Source of the DNA: Aureibacillus halotolerans
GTDB taxonomy: Bacteria > Bacillota > Bacilli > Bacillales > DSM-28697
Assembly: GCF_004363045.1 (NCBI RefSeq)
Contig: NZ_SNYJ01000014.1
Coordinates: 1-64,000 of the forward strand
Direction: 5' to 3'
Length of the DNA stretch: 64,000 nt
Shown here: piece by piece, positions 44,252-54,016 of the stretch
How positions within the stretch are numbered: the stretch's first letter is position 1
Layout of the letters: the number at the start of each line of letters is the position of its first letter
Position numbers and translations under genes: made by a program
Notes under the pieces: generated by a model
Told to the model about the DNA's origin: nothing
The model's input: only the letters and a program-made list of their open reading frames with translations
Database searches by the model: none

Positions 44252-47249
44252 GTCGCACTCCATGTGAGTGCGTGGATTGAAATTTTGCCATCCCACTTTA
44301 AGGGTTTCAGATAGTCGTCGCACTCCATGTGAGTGCGTGGATTGAAATGATGATTACCGTACAGTCGTCGTGAATTCTCGTTGTCGCACTCCATGTGAGT
44401 GCGTGGATTGAAATTCCGCTTTTCCCTTGCCGACGACGCGCAGCTTAACGTCGCACTCCATGTGAGTGCGTGGATTGAAATGCCATCTACCGCCCTTTGC
44501 CGACGGTCAAGCGCCGTCGCACTCCATGTGAGTGCGTGGATTGAAATCTTCGGCTTGCTCATTTAACCGCCTCCCTTCGCGGTCGCACTCCATGTGAGTG
44601 CGTGGATTGAAATTTTTAACGGAAGGAGAGCGCTTAATGGGCGAATTGTCGCACTCCATGTGAGTGCGTGGATTGAAATACCTCTGCGAGGCATGACGGC
44701 AATTGCGCGCTCGTCGCACTCCATGTGAGTGCGTGGATTGAAATATCATTTGAGCCAGATTCTTGGGACGGAGTTACCGTCGCACTCCATGTGAGTGCGT
44801 GGATTGAAATCCTCATAATGTCTATTTGATTGAGAGTGGTGGCGTCGCACTCCATGTGAGTGCGTGGATTGAAATTCGCCTTGTCGTCCAAAATGACAGG
44901 TATTTGGGTCGCACTCCATGTGAGTGCGTGGATTGAAATCCGAGTCAGAGCGACTCGCTGAGATCGTGCATGGTGGTCGCACTCCATGTGAGTGCGTGGA
45001 TTGAAATTTTACCGTGAGTCTTGACTTCTAAAATCATTTCGGTCGCACTCCATGTGAGTGCGTGGATTGAAATCAGCCTGCAGCTCGTAAGCTCGTCCCT
45101 GGCTCGGGTCGCACTCCATGTGAGTGCGTGGATTGAAATAAACCTACTGGCACAGGGCAATACAGACGACCAGTCGCACTCCATGTGAGTGCGTGGATTG
45201 AAATAATGTAGTCATCTGAACCACGGACTCGTTTTATGGTCGCACTCCATGTGAGTGCGTGGATTGAAATGACTTGCTCTCAGTTGGTTTGCTTTCTTTC
45301 TTTGTCGCACTCCATGTGAGTGCGTGGATTGAAATACACCACTTTGTCTGCGGTGTACAATTTCGGGAGTCGCACTCCATGTGAGTGCGTGGATTGAAAT
45401 TAGTTAGTGTGCGCTCCAGCCATGTTCGCTCGAGTCGCACTCCATGTGAGTGCGTGGATTGAAATAAATGGATATGCTGCGTTTGACGGACAGTCTAGTC
45501 GCACTCCATGTGAGTGCGTGGATTGAAATTAACAATCCAAGTCCGACCAATAATTTCACCGTGTCGCACTCCATGTGAGTGCGTGGATTGAAATGTTACC
45601 TCCCCTTTCTCAATCTGATTCCAGTAATCAAGTCGCACTCCATGTGAGTGCGTGGATTGAAATTTTGCTGCGCTCTCTGCCCGGCTCGAACGTCGGGTCG
45701 CACTCCATGTGAGTGCGTGGATTGAAATTACTGTTGCACTCCTTGTGGGTGCGTGGATTGAAGTCGCACTCCATGTGAGTGCGTGGATTGAAATTATCCA
45801 AAAAACCTTAATCATAGAAGGAGGTTAGTCGCACTCCATGTGAGTGCGTGGATTGAAATAACTGGGAGACATTAGAGCCTGTAACAACTCTACGTCGCAC
45901 TCCATGTGAGTGCGTGGATTGAAATTGCCCTCATAGTTAGAAAGGGGTGCTGTAGTTGTGTCGCACTCCATGTGAGTGCGTGGATTGAAATGATTCTGCT
46001 TCATGCACAACTCCTGATACTGGTGGAGGTCGCACTCCATGTGAGTGCGTGGATTGAAATAGTAACATAGTTTGGACACATAGAAGAAAATAAGAGTCGC
46101 ACTCCATGTGAGTGCGTGGATTGAAATCGCTTGGCGTATTCCTGCTCACCACCCCGTCAAGTCGCACTCCATGTGAGTGCGTGGATTGAAATCACACAGG
46201 CGATCCTGATTGAGTAATAGTCAAGCGTCGCACTCCATGTGAGTGCGTGGATTGAAATCCGATCTCAAACAGCCCTGTAGAGGCTAAACCTGCCGTCGCA
46301 CTCCATGTGAGTGCGTGGATTGAAATCCCAATAGTGTCTGAGTATCGGATTGATACTCGGTCGCACTCCATGTGAGTGCGTGGATTGAAATGGCCGTTAA
46401 ATTGTCCTCAGACGGTCGAGGATCGGTCGCACTCCATGTGAGTGCGTGGATTGAAATTCCAGGATACACTAAACTATATATTAAGTAAAAAGTCGCACTC
46501 CATGTGAGTGCGTGGATTGAAATTTTGCGTATCCCATGCTTGTGAACGCGGCAAAAGTCGCACTCCATGTGAGTGCGTGGATTGAAATATCGCTATTGTC
46601 ACGGTTTTGCAACCATAAACCAGGTCGCACTCTACGTGAGTGCGTGGATTGAAATCGAATCAAGACCTAGCGCAATTGCATAAGCGCCGTCGCACTCTAC
46701 GTGAGTGCGTGGATTGAAATCCCTGACATTACGGATATTTTCAGGAATTTTGCTGTCGCACTCTACGTGAGTGCGTGGATTGAAATCAGCAAACCGCCTG
46801 GGTCTTGATCTTGCGACATGGTCGCACTCTACGTGAGTGCGTGGATAGAAATTCTTATTAGCCGTTCGCCAACGAGAGACAATGTCGTCGCACTCTACGT
46901 GAGTGCGTGGATTGAAATTATTATCCTCATTACTTCCTGGAGACTGGACAATTGTCGCACTCCACGTGAGTGCGTGGATTGAAATCCTGCATATTGCGAT
47001 TACTACAGTAAGCAGAGGAGGTCGCACTCCACGTGAGTGCGTGGATTGAAATCAATTGATTCACCCCCTCTAAATGTGATTGTACCAGTCGCACTCCACG
47101 TGAGTGCGTGGATGGAAATCGTGTCAACATAGTCACGGGAACCGCCCATGTTGGTCGAACTCCATGTGAGTGCGTGGATTGAAATGTCTTACTCTCCCAA
47201 GGATTTACGACCCTTAAGTCGCACTCCATGTGAGTGCGACAATTGAAAT
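44252..47249 (+). CRISPR. CRISPR array 2, type I-C, 46 repeats and 45 spacers
   Basis: Same 32-bp repeat, leader at the left. Loop variants occur in blocks: CATGT (most of the array), TACGT (46624-46918), CACGT (46954-47119), then CATGT for the last two, which also carry substitutions (GTCGAAC at 47154; GCGACAATTGAAAT at 47218). Spacers are 32-37 bp. The spacer at 45729-45762 is itself a CRISPR-repeat sequence, and the spacer at 46853-46886 pairs with one in array 1. Short reading frames across the array are artefacts of the repeat. Confidence 0.99.
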
Positions 47250-47616
47250 TGTTTTGCATTCAGGTGGCGGAAATAAAGTGCAATTCTTTGTCTAACCGCC
47301 CTTACTATCGTTGTCGCACTATCCATCTTGAAAAAATTGCGATTCATGCCCTACTCACCGTCCCCATCGTTCCATAATAATCTACAGCTGCCAAAACGAA
47401 GGTAACAAAAAACAGGTCAATCATGGTGGGATCTAACCATAATTAACCCGTTCACTGTATCGGCATAGCGCTATTTAGGTTCGTTATACAAGTACTCCAT
47501 GTGTTAGATGTGGTATTCGTTGAATGATGGTTTCATCCTGCACTGGGTAGCCCGCTTCATAAAAAAAGAAACCTAGAAAGGCATAAAGCCAATCAAGGTG
47601 AATGAATTAACTTACA
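47250..47616. other. Spacer between CRISPR array 2 and the immunity-like gene
   Basis: No gene seen. GTCGCAC at 47313 is the start of a lost repeat at most. The inverted segment around 47398-47450 (AACAGGTCAATCATGG, GTTAACCC region) is not a clear hairpin. Confidence 0.4.
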
Positions 47617-47928
47617 TTAAAGCACGATGAATGCATCATGTTGATAGTAATGCAATAAAGCTTTTAGTAAATCATCATCAGTGCATTCCGGATGTTGTTC
47701 ACGAATATTCATAACGACCCCTTGTACGTCTTGAATGGTGAGGGCGTCTTTCAAGTTGTTGTCAATGGCGAATCTTGGTTCTTCTTCATCGTCTAAATCG
47801 TCCGTATTTAATATAGCACAGTTCGTATCCAACGACCATGTTTCCGTTGGGGGGAGGAACAAGGAATCTTCCCAAGAAAACTTCTCAACATTGACAAGTA
47901 CTTCACGTAAGTCAATTAATTTTTCCAT
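47617..47928 (-). CDS. Small acidic protein, probable orphan immunity protein (DUF7716-like)
   Basis: 103 aa, ATG 47928 behind GGAGG. Acidic, soluble, with WSLDTNCAILNTDDLDDEEE, FAIDNNLKDALTIQDVQGVV and LLKALLHYYQHDAFIVL, a pattern I associate with DUF7716 proteins found beside polymorphic toxins. Directly upstream in the same direction is a 20-codon tail that resembles a toxin C-terminus, so this looks like the immunity half of a decayed toxin-immunity pair. Confidence 0.55.
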   Translation of the reverse strand: MEKLIDLREVLVNVEKFSWEDSLFLPPTETWSLDTNCAILNTDDLDDEEEPRFAIDNNLKDALTIQDVQGVVMNIREQHPECTDDDLLKALLHYYQHDAFIVL

Positions 47929-47935
47929 GGTTTCT

Positions 47936-48001
47936 TTACCTCCAATCGTTATCTGCCCATCCCATAGCTCGACCTCCAGGATGTAAATAGTCCGGCTCGC
48001 C
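47936..48001 (-). pseudogene. C-terminal remnant of a toxin-like gene
   Basis: Minus-strand frame reading GEPDYLHPGGRAMGWADNDW followed by R and stop, 7 nt before the immunity-like gene and containing its ribosome site. Nothing upstream stays open (TAG directly before). The spacing to the next gene is as in an operon. Confidence 0.35.
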
Positions 48002-48196
48002 CTATGTTGGTTTCCTTCTTACAAGTTGTACCAACTCTTCCTCATAAGGGTTATGATGCCATATTACCTCTTTTGTTGGAGCACGTCGATAGAATGCTCC
48101 CTTTGCTCTGGTTTAACTCCAGCTGCATCTCGAGAGGACATGTTTTATCTGGTGCATAAATTGAACCCTTCAAGCAACAATCAACACACGACAAAT

Positions 48197-48235
48197 CCAA
48201 AAAGCGGAGCCCCATCGTGGGACTCCGCTTTCTTC
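48197..48235 (-). terminator. Terminator of the sugar ABC/PHP operon
   Basis: GCGGAGTCCC/GGGGCTCCGC stem followed on the minus strand by TTTTT. Confidence 0.9.
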
Positions 48236-48248
48236 AAAAACCAGTCTG

Positions 48249-49661
48249 TTACTGTTGGCTGCTCAGCCATTTCTCGGCTTCTTCCTGAGCAGATGTCAAG
48301 CCTTCTTCAGGGGTGATTTCGCCGAGGAGAATGAGCTCGATGTTTTCCGACAGGATGTAGCGTGGCTGGCCGGCGCGGTATGGATAACGTGGCGCCCACA
48401 GCTGACCCATCTGTTTCAAAATAACGTCCATTTGCGGGATGGCTTTTACGCTTTCCCAGTCTTTGGCTGCTTTAATGACGGGCATGCTTTCGGTGCGTCG
48501 TTCTTCCCACATGTATTTCTGGAAGAAGTCGCTGCTGCTGAACTTGAGCCATTCCCAGGCAAGTTCATGGTTCGTGCTGGATTCTCCAATCGCAAACGGG
48601 CTTCCTGCAAACATGCCGCCCATGCCTTTGTCGGTATTTTCAAAGAGAAGCGTCGCTTGATAACGGTCTTGGGTCCCGAAGGTTTCTAGCGAATTAATAA
48701 AGCCAGGTGGCACACGCAAGTTGATGGCGACGTTGTTGTCCTCTGTAAAGAAATCCTCGCTGCCTTGGTTCACAAGAGTGCCTTCAGGTGCGTATTGGTT
48801 TGCTTCGACCATCATTTCGGCTGCCTGGATCATCGTTGGCGTGTCGAATTCCACTTGCATGTCCTTCCACAAAAATCCAGTTCCCCATTGGCCGCCAAGC
48901 GATTCGTTAATGTTCATGACCGAATCCGCGGCATCGGATCCTTTAAAAGTGATCCCATAGTTTTGCTCACCGGTTTCGGGATTGGTGCCCGTCATTTTTT
49001 TCGCTTTTTCCAGAATTTCTTCCATCGTTGGTTCTTCGGACAGGTACTCGACGCCCCAATCATCAAAGAGCTTTTTATCATAGACAAGAACGCGTGCATC
49101 GCCAATGAATGGCAAGCCGTAAATCTCAGGCTGTTCATCTTCCGGCCCCATCGCTCTCCAGCCATCGATTTGGCCGTTTAAATACACATCAAGGTCAAAG
49201 CTGTCTTCTTCAATAAAAGGCTGAAGTGGCTCAAGCAAGCCTTGCTCTGCAAATGTGGCGATACCAGGGAGTTGGTACACATCCGCTGCGTTGGACTGAA
49301 GCATCGTCTGCGTTTTTTCATTGTAATTGTCCCAGCCCATCAGCACGAATTCGACTGTAACGCCGGGATACCTTTTTTCAAATTCTTCTTTCAGCACATG
49401 GACGCCTTTTGATGTGACACCTGTTACTGGGTCCGTTTTGTCATCAAGCGAAAAGCTGCCGATGAGTTGAACTTTCAACGTGCCAGAGAACTCGGAAGAA
49501 GCGTCGGTTTCAGATGAGCTGTTCGATTCACTGCTCGGAGCAGTGTCGGTCGCAGAGGCGCCAGAATTGCTTGTTGTGTCTGAGCTGGCACATGCACTGA
49601 GGATGACGACCATCATCAGCATGAGAATCAAGGATAGAGATCTGGATTTTAATTTAAACAT
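48249..49661 (-). CDS. Sugar ABC transporter substrate-binding lipoprotein
   Basis: Start placed at ATG 49661 (MFKLKSRSLSL), preceded by GGAGGG. 470 aa: signal peptide with lipobox LSAC, Ser/Thr-rich linker, then an MalE-like binding protein (GVHVLKEEFEKRYPGVTVEF, AADVYQLPGIATFAEQGLLE). Last gene of the operon PHP accessory-PHP-permease-permease-binding protein. Substrate unknown; context with a CehA-like hydrolase suggests an unusual glycoside or ester. Confidence 0.9.
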   Translation of the reverse strand: MFKLKSRSLSLILMLMMVVILSACASSDTTSNSGASATDTAPSSESNSSSETDASSEFSGTLKVQLIGSFSLDDKTDPVTGVTSKGVHVLKEEFEKRYPGVTVEFVLMGWDNYNEKTQTMLQSNAADVYQLPGIATFAEQGLLEPLQPFIEEDSFDLDVYLNGQIDGWRAMGPEDEQPEIYGLPFIGDARVLVYDKKLFDDWGVEYLSEEPTMEEILEKAKKMTGTNPETGEQNYGITFKGSDAADSVMNINESLGGQWGTGFLWKDMQVEFDTPTMIQAAEMMVEANQYAPEGTLVNQGSEDFFTEDNNVAINLRVPPGFINSLETFGTQDRYQATLLFENTDKGMGGMFAGSPFAIGESSTNHELAWEWLKFSSSDFFQKYMWEERRTESMPVIKAAKDWESVKAIPQMDVILKQMGQLWAPRYPYRAGQPRYILSENIELILLGEITPEEGLTSAQEEAEKWLSSQQ

Positions 49662-49757
49662 GGTTTTCCCTCCGGAATGGTTTATTGGTCTAGCGAGTGA
49701 TGACTCAGAAGATAAGGCATTACTAGCGACTTTTCTTGACAACATCTCCTGCTCCTA

Positions 49758-50603
49758 TCACTCTCCTTTCAAGCCGCTTAATGCGACACTGCGAACAATG
49801 TATTTTTGGAGAAAGAGAAACACGATCAGAATTGGCAGGATGCTCATTGATGCTGTGGCCATCGTGACCCCGAAGAGCCGGCTGCCGTTTTCCGAGGAAA
49901 AGCTGGACAAGAATAAGGGGACTGTTTTCAACATTTGGTCATTGATGACGACGAGCGGCCAAATGAACGAATTCCAGCTGCCTTGAAACGATAGAATCGC
50001 CAGCGTTGCTGTAATCGGTCCGGTCAGCGGCAAGAAAATGGCGAAAAACGTTAAAAATTCGCCTGCGCCATCCATTTTGGCGGATTCTCGAAGGCCTTCG
50101 GGAAGCTGGTCAAAGTATTGCTTTGCAAGAATAATACCGAGCGCATTCACGATAGATGGCAGAATTAGTGGATAAAATGTGTTGATCATGCCAAAATCGT
50201 TGAACATCGTGAACATCGGAATCAACGTCGTTTCAAATGGAATCATCATCGTCGCCAGCACCATGAAGAACAAAAAGCGCTTCCCCCAAAAAGTGCCGCG
50301 CGAAAAGGCATACCCGCCAAGCAACGCTGAGCTGATACTCAAGATGACGCTGAAAAACGCGATGATAAGGGAGTTCCAATAGGCGAGAAGCAAACGGTTG
50401 TTTTCAAACACTAGGGTGTAGTGAAAAAAGGTGAATTCCTCTGGGATAATTCTTGGAGGAAAGGGCAACGCAACATTGGCATTTTGCTCGAGACTGACGC
50501 TGATCATCCAAAGAAACGGATAAATCGCTACACCTCCGAGCAAGGCTAATAGAACAAAGATGCCAGCATTCATCAATTTTTCTCTATCTTTCGAGCGCAG
50601 CAT
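49758..50603 (-). CDS. Sugar ABC permease, MalG type
   Basis: 281 aa. Six membrane segments, AIYPFLWMISVSLEQNANVA after the first, ESAKMDGAGEFLTFFAIFLP as the EAA loop. 16 bp after the MalF-type permease; ~100 bp before the binding protein. Confidence 0.9.
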   Translation of the reverse strand: MLRSKDREKLMNAGIFVLLALLGGVAIYPFLWMISVSLEQNANVALPFPPRIIPEEFTFFHYTLVFENNRLLLAYWNSLIIAFFSVILSISSALLGGYAFSRGTFWGKRFLFFMVLATMMIPFETTLIPMFTMFNDFGMINTFYPLILPSIVNALGIILAKQYFDQLPEGLRESAKMDGAGEFLTFFAIFLPLTGPITATLAILSFQGSWNSFIWPLVVINDQMLKTVPLFLSSFSSENGSRLFGVTMATASMSILPILIVFLFLQKYIVRSVALSGLKGE

Positions 50604-50619
50604 GTCTGATCTTTCCCTT

Positions 50620-51531
50620 CTATATTTTCATACGTAACAGTTTTGTGGAGAGAAACGTAAAGATCAAAATAAAGATGAATAAAATATAAGCGGCTGCTGA
50701 GGCAATGCCGTATTCACTTCCGCCAAAACCTCGTTCGAAAATGAAGCCGACGACGGTATGGAGTGAGCGGGCAGGGCTTCCTTGTAGCCCACCGAGCATA
50801 TACGCATCTGAAAAACGCTGCAGCCCGCCGATCCAGCCGAGGACGAAGAGAATTGTCAAGCTTCCGACCATATTCGGGATGGTGATCCAGATCCATTGTT
50901 GGATGCGGGAAGCGCCATCCATGGACGCAGCTTCGTAATATTCTCCTGGTATGGCCTGGAGGTTGGCGAGCGTCACGATGATGACAAAGCCGAGCCAGTG
51001 CCATACGGATAGAATAATCGCACCCCATTTTGCTGACAACGGTTGGGAGAGCCATACAACCCGTTCAAACCCAAGCAATTCCACCACATAGTTCAATGGG
51101 CCGTCGGGATGAAGGATGGCAAGGAACACCGTAGCCGCCGCAACCATGGACGTCGTGTTCGGTATGTAAAACAAAATCTTAAAGAAATTAGAAGTTCTCC
51201 GTAAGCTGTTAATCAAACAGGCGATTAGAAAGCCAAAGGGGATAGCGAGTAACAACTGAAAAAAGGTAATGTAAAATGTGTTATACACCGCGTACCAAAA
51301 CGTATCAGACAACAGCACATTAGCATAGTTTTGAAACCCAACATATTGTTCACCCACTCCTCGTGTAAAGCTAAGGCGGAGCGATTCAATCAACGGGTAT
51401 AATGTGAACAACAAAATGCCTACTATCGTCGGAAGCAGAAACACGTACCAGATGGCATGTGATTCCCGCCTAGGAGCCAGCTTCCAGCCAACGACCGGCT
51501 TAGCCCGTGGTTTTTGTTTCGTCTGTAACAT
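50620..51531 (-). CDS. Sugar ABC permease, MalF type
   Basis: 303 aa with a basic N-terminus (KQKPRAKPVVGWKLAPRRES), six membrane segments and the EAA loop EAASMDGASRIQQWIWITIP. Forms the membrane channel with the MalG-type partner; the ATPase is not encoded here. Confidence 0.9.
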   Translation of the reverse strand: MLQTKQKPRAKPVVGWKLAPRRESHAIWYVFLLPTIVGILLFTLYPLIESLRLSFTRGVGEQYVGFQNYANVLLSDTFWYAVYNTFYITFFQLLLAIPFGFLIACLINSLRRTSNFFKILFYIPNTTSMVAAATVFLAILHPDGPLNYVVELLGFERVVWLSQPLSAKWGAIILSVWHWLGFVIIVTLANLQAIPGEYYEAASMDGASRIQQWIWITIPNMVGSLTILFVLGWIGGLQRFSDAYMLGGLQGSPARSLHTVVGFIFERGFGGSEYGIASAAAYILFIFILIFTFLSTKLLRMKI

Positions 51532-51692
51532 GATGAACGGACAGCAATGAGGCTGTCCTCCCTCCCATTCCTTGAAATCCTTCGCGCAATGATGCTGGAC
51601 AGTGGATCATCCTTCTGATTGTGCGAAGAGCGTTATGCTTTGTAAGGCTTGAAATAAATGATAAAAATGATTGATGTATGTACATGTACGGT

Positions 51693-52688
51693 TTACTTCA
51701 AGGCCACATAGATCGGGTTCGTAAAGGCCAGCGTTGTGCTTCCGCCATTCAACACGCCCGTTGCTCTAACACGAAGCCAGCGGATGCCTTCCAAAGAAAT
51801 CTCCTGCACGGTTTTCGCAGGCACTTCGGGAGAGGGGAGCACTGCAAGTTCGCCCAGATTTGATTCGACAATGAAATTTGTCACAGGCATGTCCTCCGGC
51901 GTACGACCGGGCAGGGTGGATGGGTCCAGTTTGATCAGCAATTCGAGTGTTCCCCTGTTGGATGGCACGATCTCGTCGCCGATGCCATAGGAGGTGTTCT
52001 CTACAATTGCTTCGACCTGCAACATCGGCCCCATGCTGACGATACAGCGACCGTGCCGGACGGCTTCCACAATTGAATTCGCCGTAGAAGGGTCGGCGCC
52101 ATTTGGCACACCAATGTACGTAAATGCAGGGAGCTCGCGTTCTTCGGAGTGGTGCCAATCGCGTCCGGAAGTTGCCGTCAAGCGGAAGCCGTTGTTTAAA
52201 ACATCCGTCCATTGCTTGTAGGCCGGAGCATTGTGGTGATTGTAGGGAGGGAGCAGCCGATGCCACACTTCGATATAATCGATATCGTTCCAGTCTGTAA
52301 TGGCATAGTCCCAGTGACACCCTGTACAAATTGGGCTGCCCCAGCTGAAAGGATGGGCAATCCCGACGATGCCTCCAGCTTGGTGAACCCGTTCAATGCC
52401 TTTATGGATGTCCCCAGGGCCAAGATCTCTCCACTCGCAATAGGGGGCCCCAAGCGTCAGCATGTGCCCATAAAACGTCGTCCATTCCATACCAGGAACA
52501 ATCGTGACCCCGGTTTCTTCCTGAACGTCTTTGGCGTCCGCAAGACCGGAAATGGTGTTATGATCAGTCAGCGCAATGCCGCTAAGACCGAGCTTTGCTG
52601 CTTCCCGGCACATCTCAAGCAATGAATGCTTCCCGTCACTATGGTACGTGTGGGTGTGTAGCTCAAAGGGCTCCCAATTCATGGTCAT
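51693..52688 (-). CDS. PHP-domain metallohydrolase (CehA/McbA-like)
   Basis: 331 aa. ATG 52688 or ATG 52682; the second has the better distance from AAGGA. PHP metal motifs: ELHTHTYHSDGKHSL, ALTDHNT, GIAHPFSWG, SGRDWHH. Members hydrolyse phosphoesters or carbamates such as carbaryl and carbofuran. In many relatives an N-terminal beta-sandwich of ~160 aa precedes PHP on one chain; here that part is a separate overlapping gene upstream. First genes of the sugar ABC operon. Confidence 0.85.
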   Translation of the reverse strand: MTMNWEPFELHTHTYHSDGKHSLLEMCREAAKLGLSGIALTDHNTISGLADAKDVQEETGVTIVPGMEWTTFYGHMLTLGAPYCEWRDLGPGDIHKGIERVHQAGGIVGIAHPFSWGSPICTGCHWDYAITDWNDIDYIEVWHRLLPPYNHHNAPAYKQWTDVLNNGFRLTATSGRDWHHSEERELPAFTYIGVPNGADPSTANSIVEAVRHGRCIVSMGPMLQVEAIVENTSYGIGDEIVPSNRGTLELLIKLDPSTLPGRTPEDMPVTNFIVESNLGELAVLPSPEVPAKTVQEISLEGIRWLRVRATGVLNGGSTTLAFTNPIYVALK

Positions 52689-53145
52689 CCCGTCCTTTCT
52701 TCACGGATAAACGATACATACACGTTGGTGTGACAATACAATGCACACTGATGGTAATTTTCCAAATGCCGCTTTGGACAGGTCCAGCGAGAAAGCCCGG
52801 CGACGCTTCATCCGACGATAGAATATGGCGCTGGTCGGGAGAATGGCGGTGGGCCGATCCTCGGAACCCTGCCGGATCGTCGATCGACACCGTCAGCAAA
52901 TTTTGAAGTGGGAGAAACTGTTCCCATTTCTCCTTCTGCAATTCAATAGCCGAAGGAGAGGCAAAAGACGCGATCGCCTCCAAAATAAGCGGGCGAGAAG
53001 CCTCTTTGTCATCCAACACTTTCGGACTGTATGTAAAGTCGACGACAAGAAAAGGACACGGTTCACTTAGATGAAACTGGTACGATATATGTGTTTTGGA
53101 ACTAAGCGGAGTCAACGATCCTTCCGCAATCATCAGCTCGTCCAT
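52663..53145 (-). CDS. Separate N-terminal domain partner of the PHP hydrolase
   Basis: 160 aa, ATG 53145 behind AAAGGGTGA. Beta-rich: SYQFHLSEPCPFLVVDFTYS and SGIWKITISVHCIVTPTCMY resemble the domain found in front of PHP in CehA/McbA-type proteins. It overlaps the PHP gene by 26 nt in another frame. Either a natural split with coupled translation, or a +1/-1 frameshift that broke a fused gene. Both halves keep good starts and open frames, which favours a functional split. Confidence 0.6.
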   Translation of the reverse strand: MDELMIAEGSLTPLSSKTHISYQFHLSEPCPFLVVDFTYSPKVLDDKEASRPLILEAIASFASPSAIELQKEKWEQFLPLQNLLTVSIDDPAGFRGSAHRHSPDQRHILSSDEASPGFLAGPVQSGIWKITISVHCIVTPTCMYRLSVKKGRDDHELGAL

Positions 53146-53174
53146 TGTTCAATTCACCCTTTGCAACATTGATA

Positions 53175-53188
53175 TGGAATCGTTACCA
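53175..53188 (-). promoter_or_regulatory. LacI/CcpA-type operator upstream of the PHP/ABC operon
   Basis: TGGAATCGTTACCA (minus strand TGGTAACGATTCCA), a palindrome with central CG as bound by LacI-family proteins, 30 bp before the first start codon. The LacI-type regulator at 55858-56868 is the likely binder; CcpA is the alternative. Confidence 0.6.
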
Positions 53189-53302
53189 GATTTAATAACA
53201 TGTCCCTTATATTAGAGCTCTTTTGTAAAAACTGTAGCTTGTTTTTATTGATATTCTGTAAATTTTCACAACGAAAAGGCTTTCACAAAAGCCCTTTTAT
53301 GC

Positions 53303-53342
53303 AAAAAACCTCGAGGCAATAGCACATGTCTCGAGGTTTTTT
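53303..53342. terminator. Strong symmetric terminator hairpin
   Basis: AAAAAACCTCGAG/CTCGAGGTTTTTT. No gene ends here on either strand now, so it may be left from a lost gene. Confidence 0.7.
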
Positions 53343-53544
53343 GTGTTTTATATTAAAGTGGAGGTTTTGAATGGAGGTTAAATGCCGCTCTTTACTTTAG
53401 AAATAATATCCTCAGTAAATTTCTGAAAGTAAATAGTACACCATTAAGAACGTATTTATCACTATTGTGATTACTGGAATACATCAAAATGACAGCTAGT
53501 GCCCTTTCCACTACCTTAGTTGGTCATGGTCGAAATTAAACAAG

Positions 53545-54016
53545 GTCTATCTCATTTCATTCGTTCTTCACAATAACCAAAAGCGGTCACAAGTGAGACT
53601 CTAGCAGAAAAGAAAACACGACGAGGTCTTTATGGATCGCTGCGTCAACATACTTCGCTTTCAGTGGGGCACGGCTTCAGCTTCCTCGAAAAGGCAGGCT
53701 ATTTCGAGGGGATCTTCAGCTCGCGCTGATCCCACTAGAGTCTACGTATGTTGACTACGCTGATGTTTGTTTCTGCGTACATTGTTCTAATGTGGGTCGG
53801 TCTCGTATAGAGGGTAAAAGCCGTGTGGCAGCCAAATCAGGCAAGTACGTGCAATGTTTCAAGGCAGATCACTTGGTGCCTTTTCCACGAATGTCGTTTG
53901 GTAAAGGAATGAAGTGAACCCAAGAAGGTCGGTCTCATTTGATTTGCCCTTTTTCATAAACCAAAAGCGACGACTAGCGAGACTCCACGACTAAGAAGTC
54001 ATGACGGGGTCTTTTC
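53545..54016 (+). repeat. Duplicated ~90-bp element flanking a REP-like palindromic unit
   Basis: 53545-53632 and 53928-54016 share GGTCxxTCTCATTT, AACCAAAAGCG, GAGACTC and GACGRGGTCTTT. Between them, 53639-53763 has inverted ends (AACATAC/GTATGTT) and the strings ACTTCGCTTTCAGTGG, GCACGGCTTCAGC and CTGATCCCACTAGAGTC, which I recognise as a degenerate copy of an intergenic element common in Bacillaceae genomes. Confidence 0.6.

Noticed and set aside
48026-48316. 96-codon plus-strand frame
   Set aside because: Crosses the terminator of the ABC operon and overlaps the binding-protein gene in antisense.
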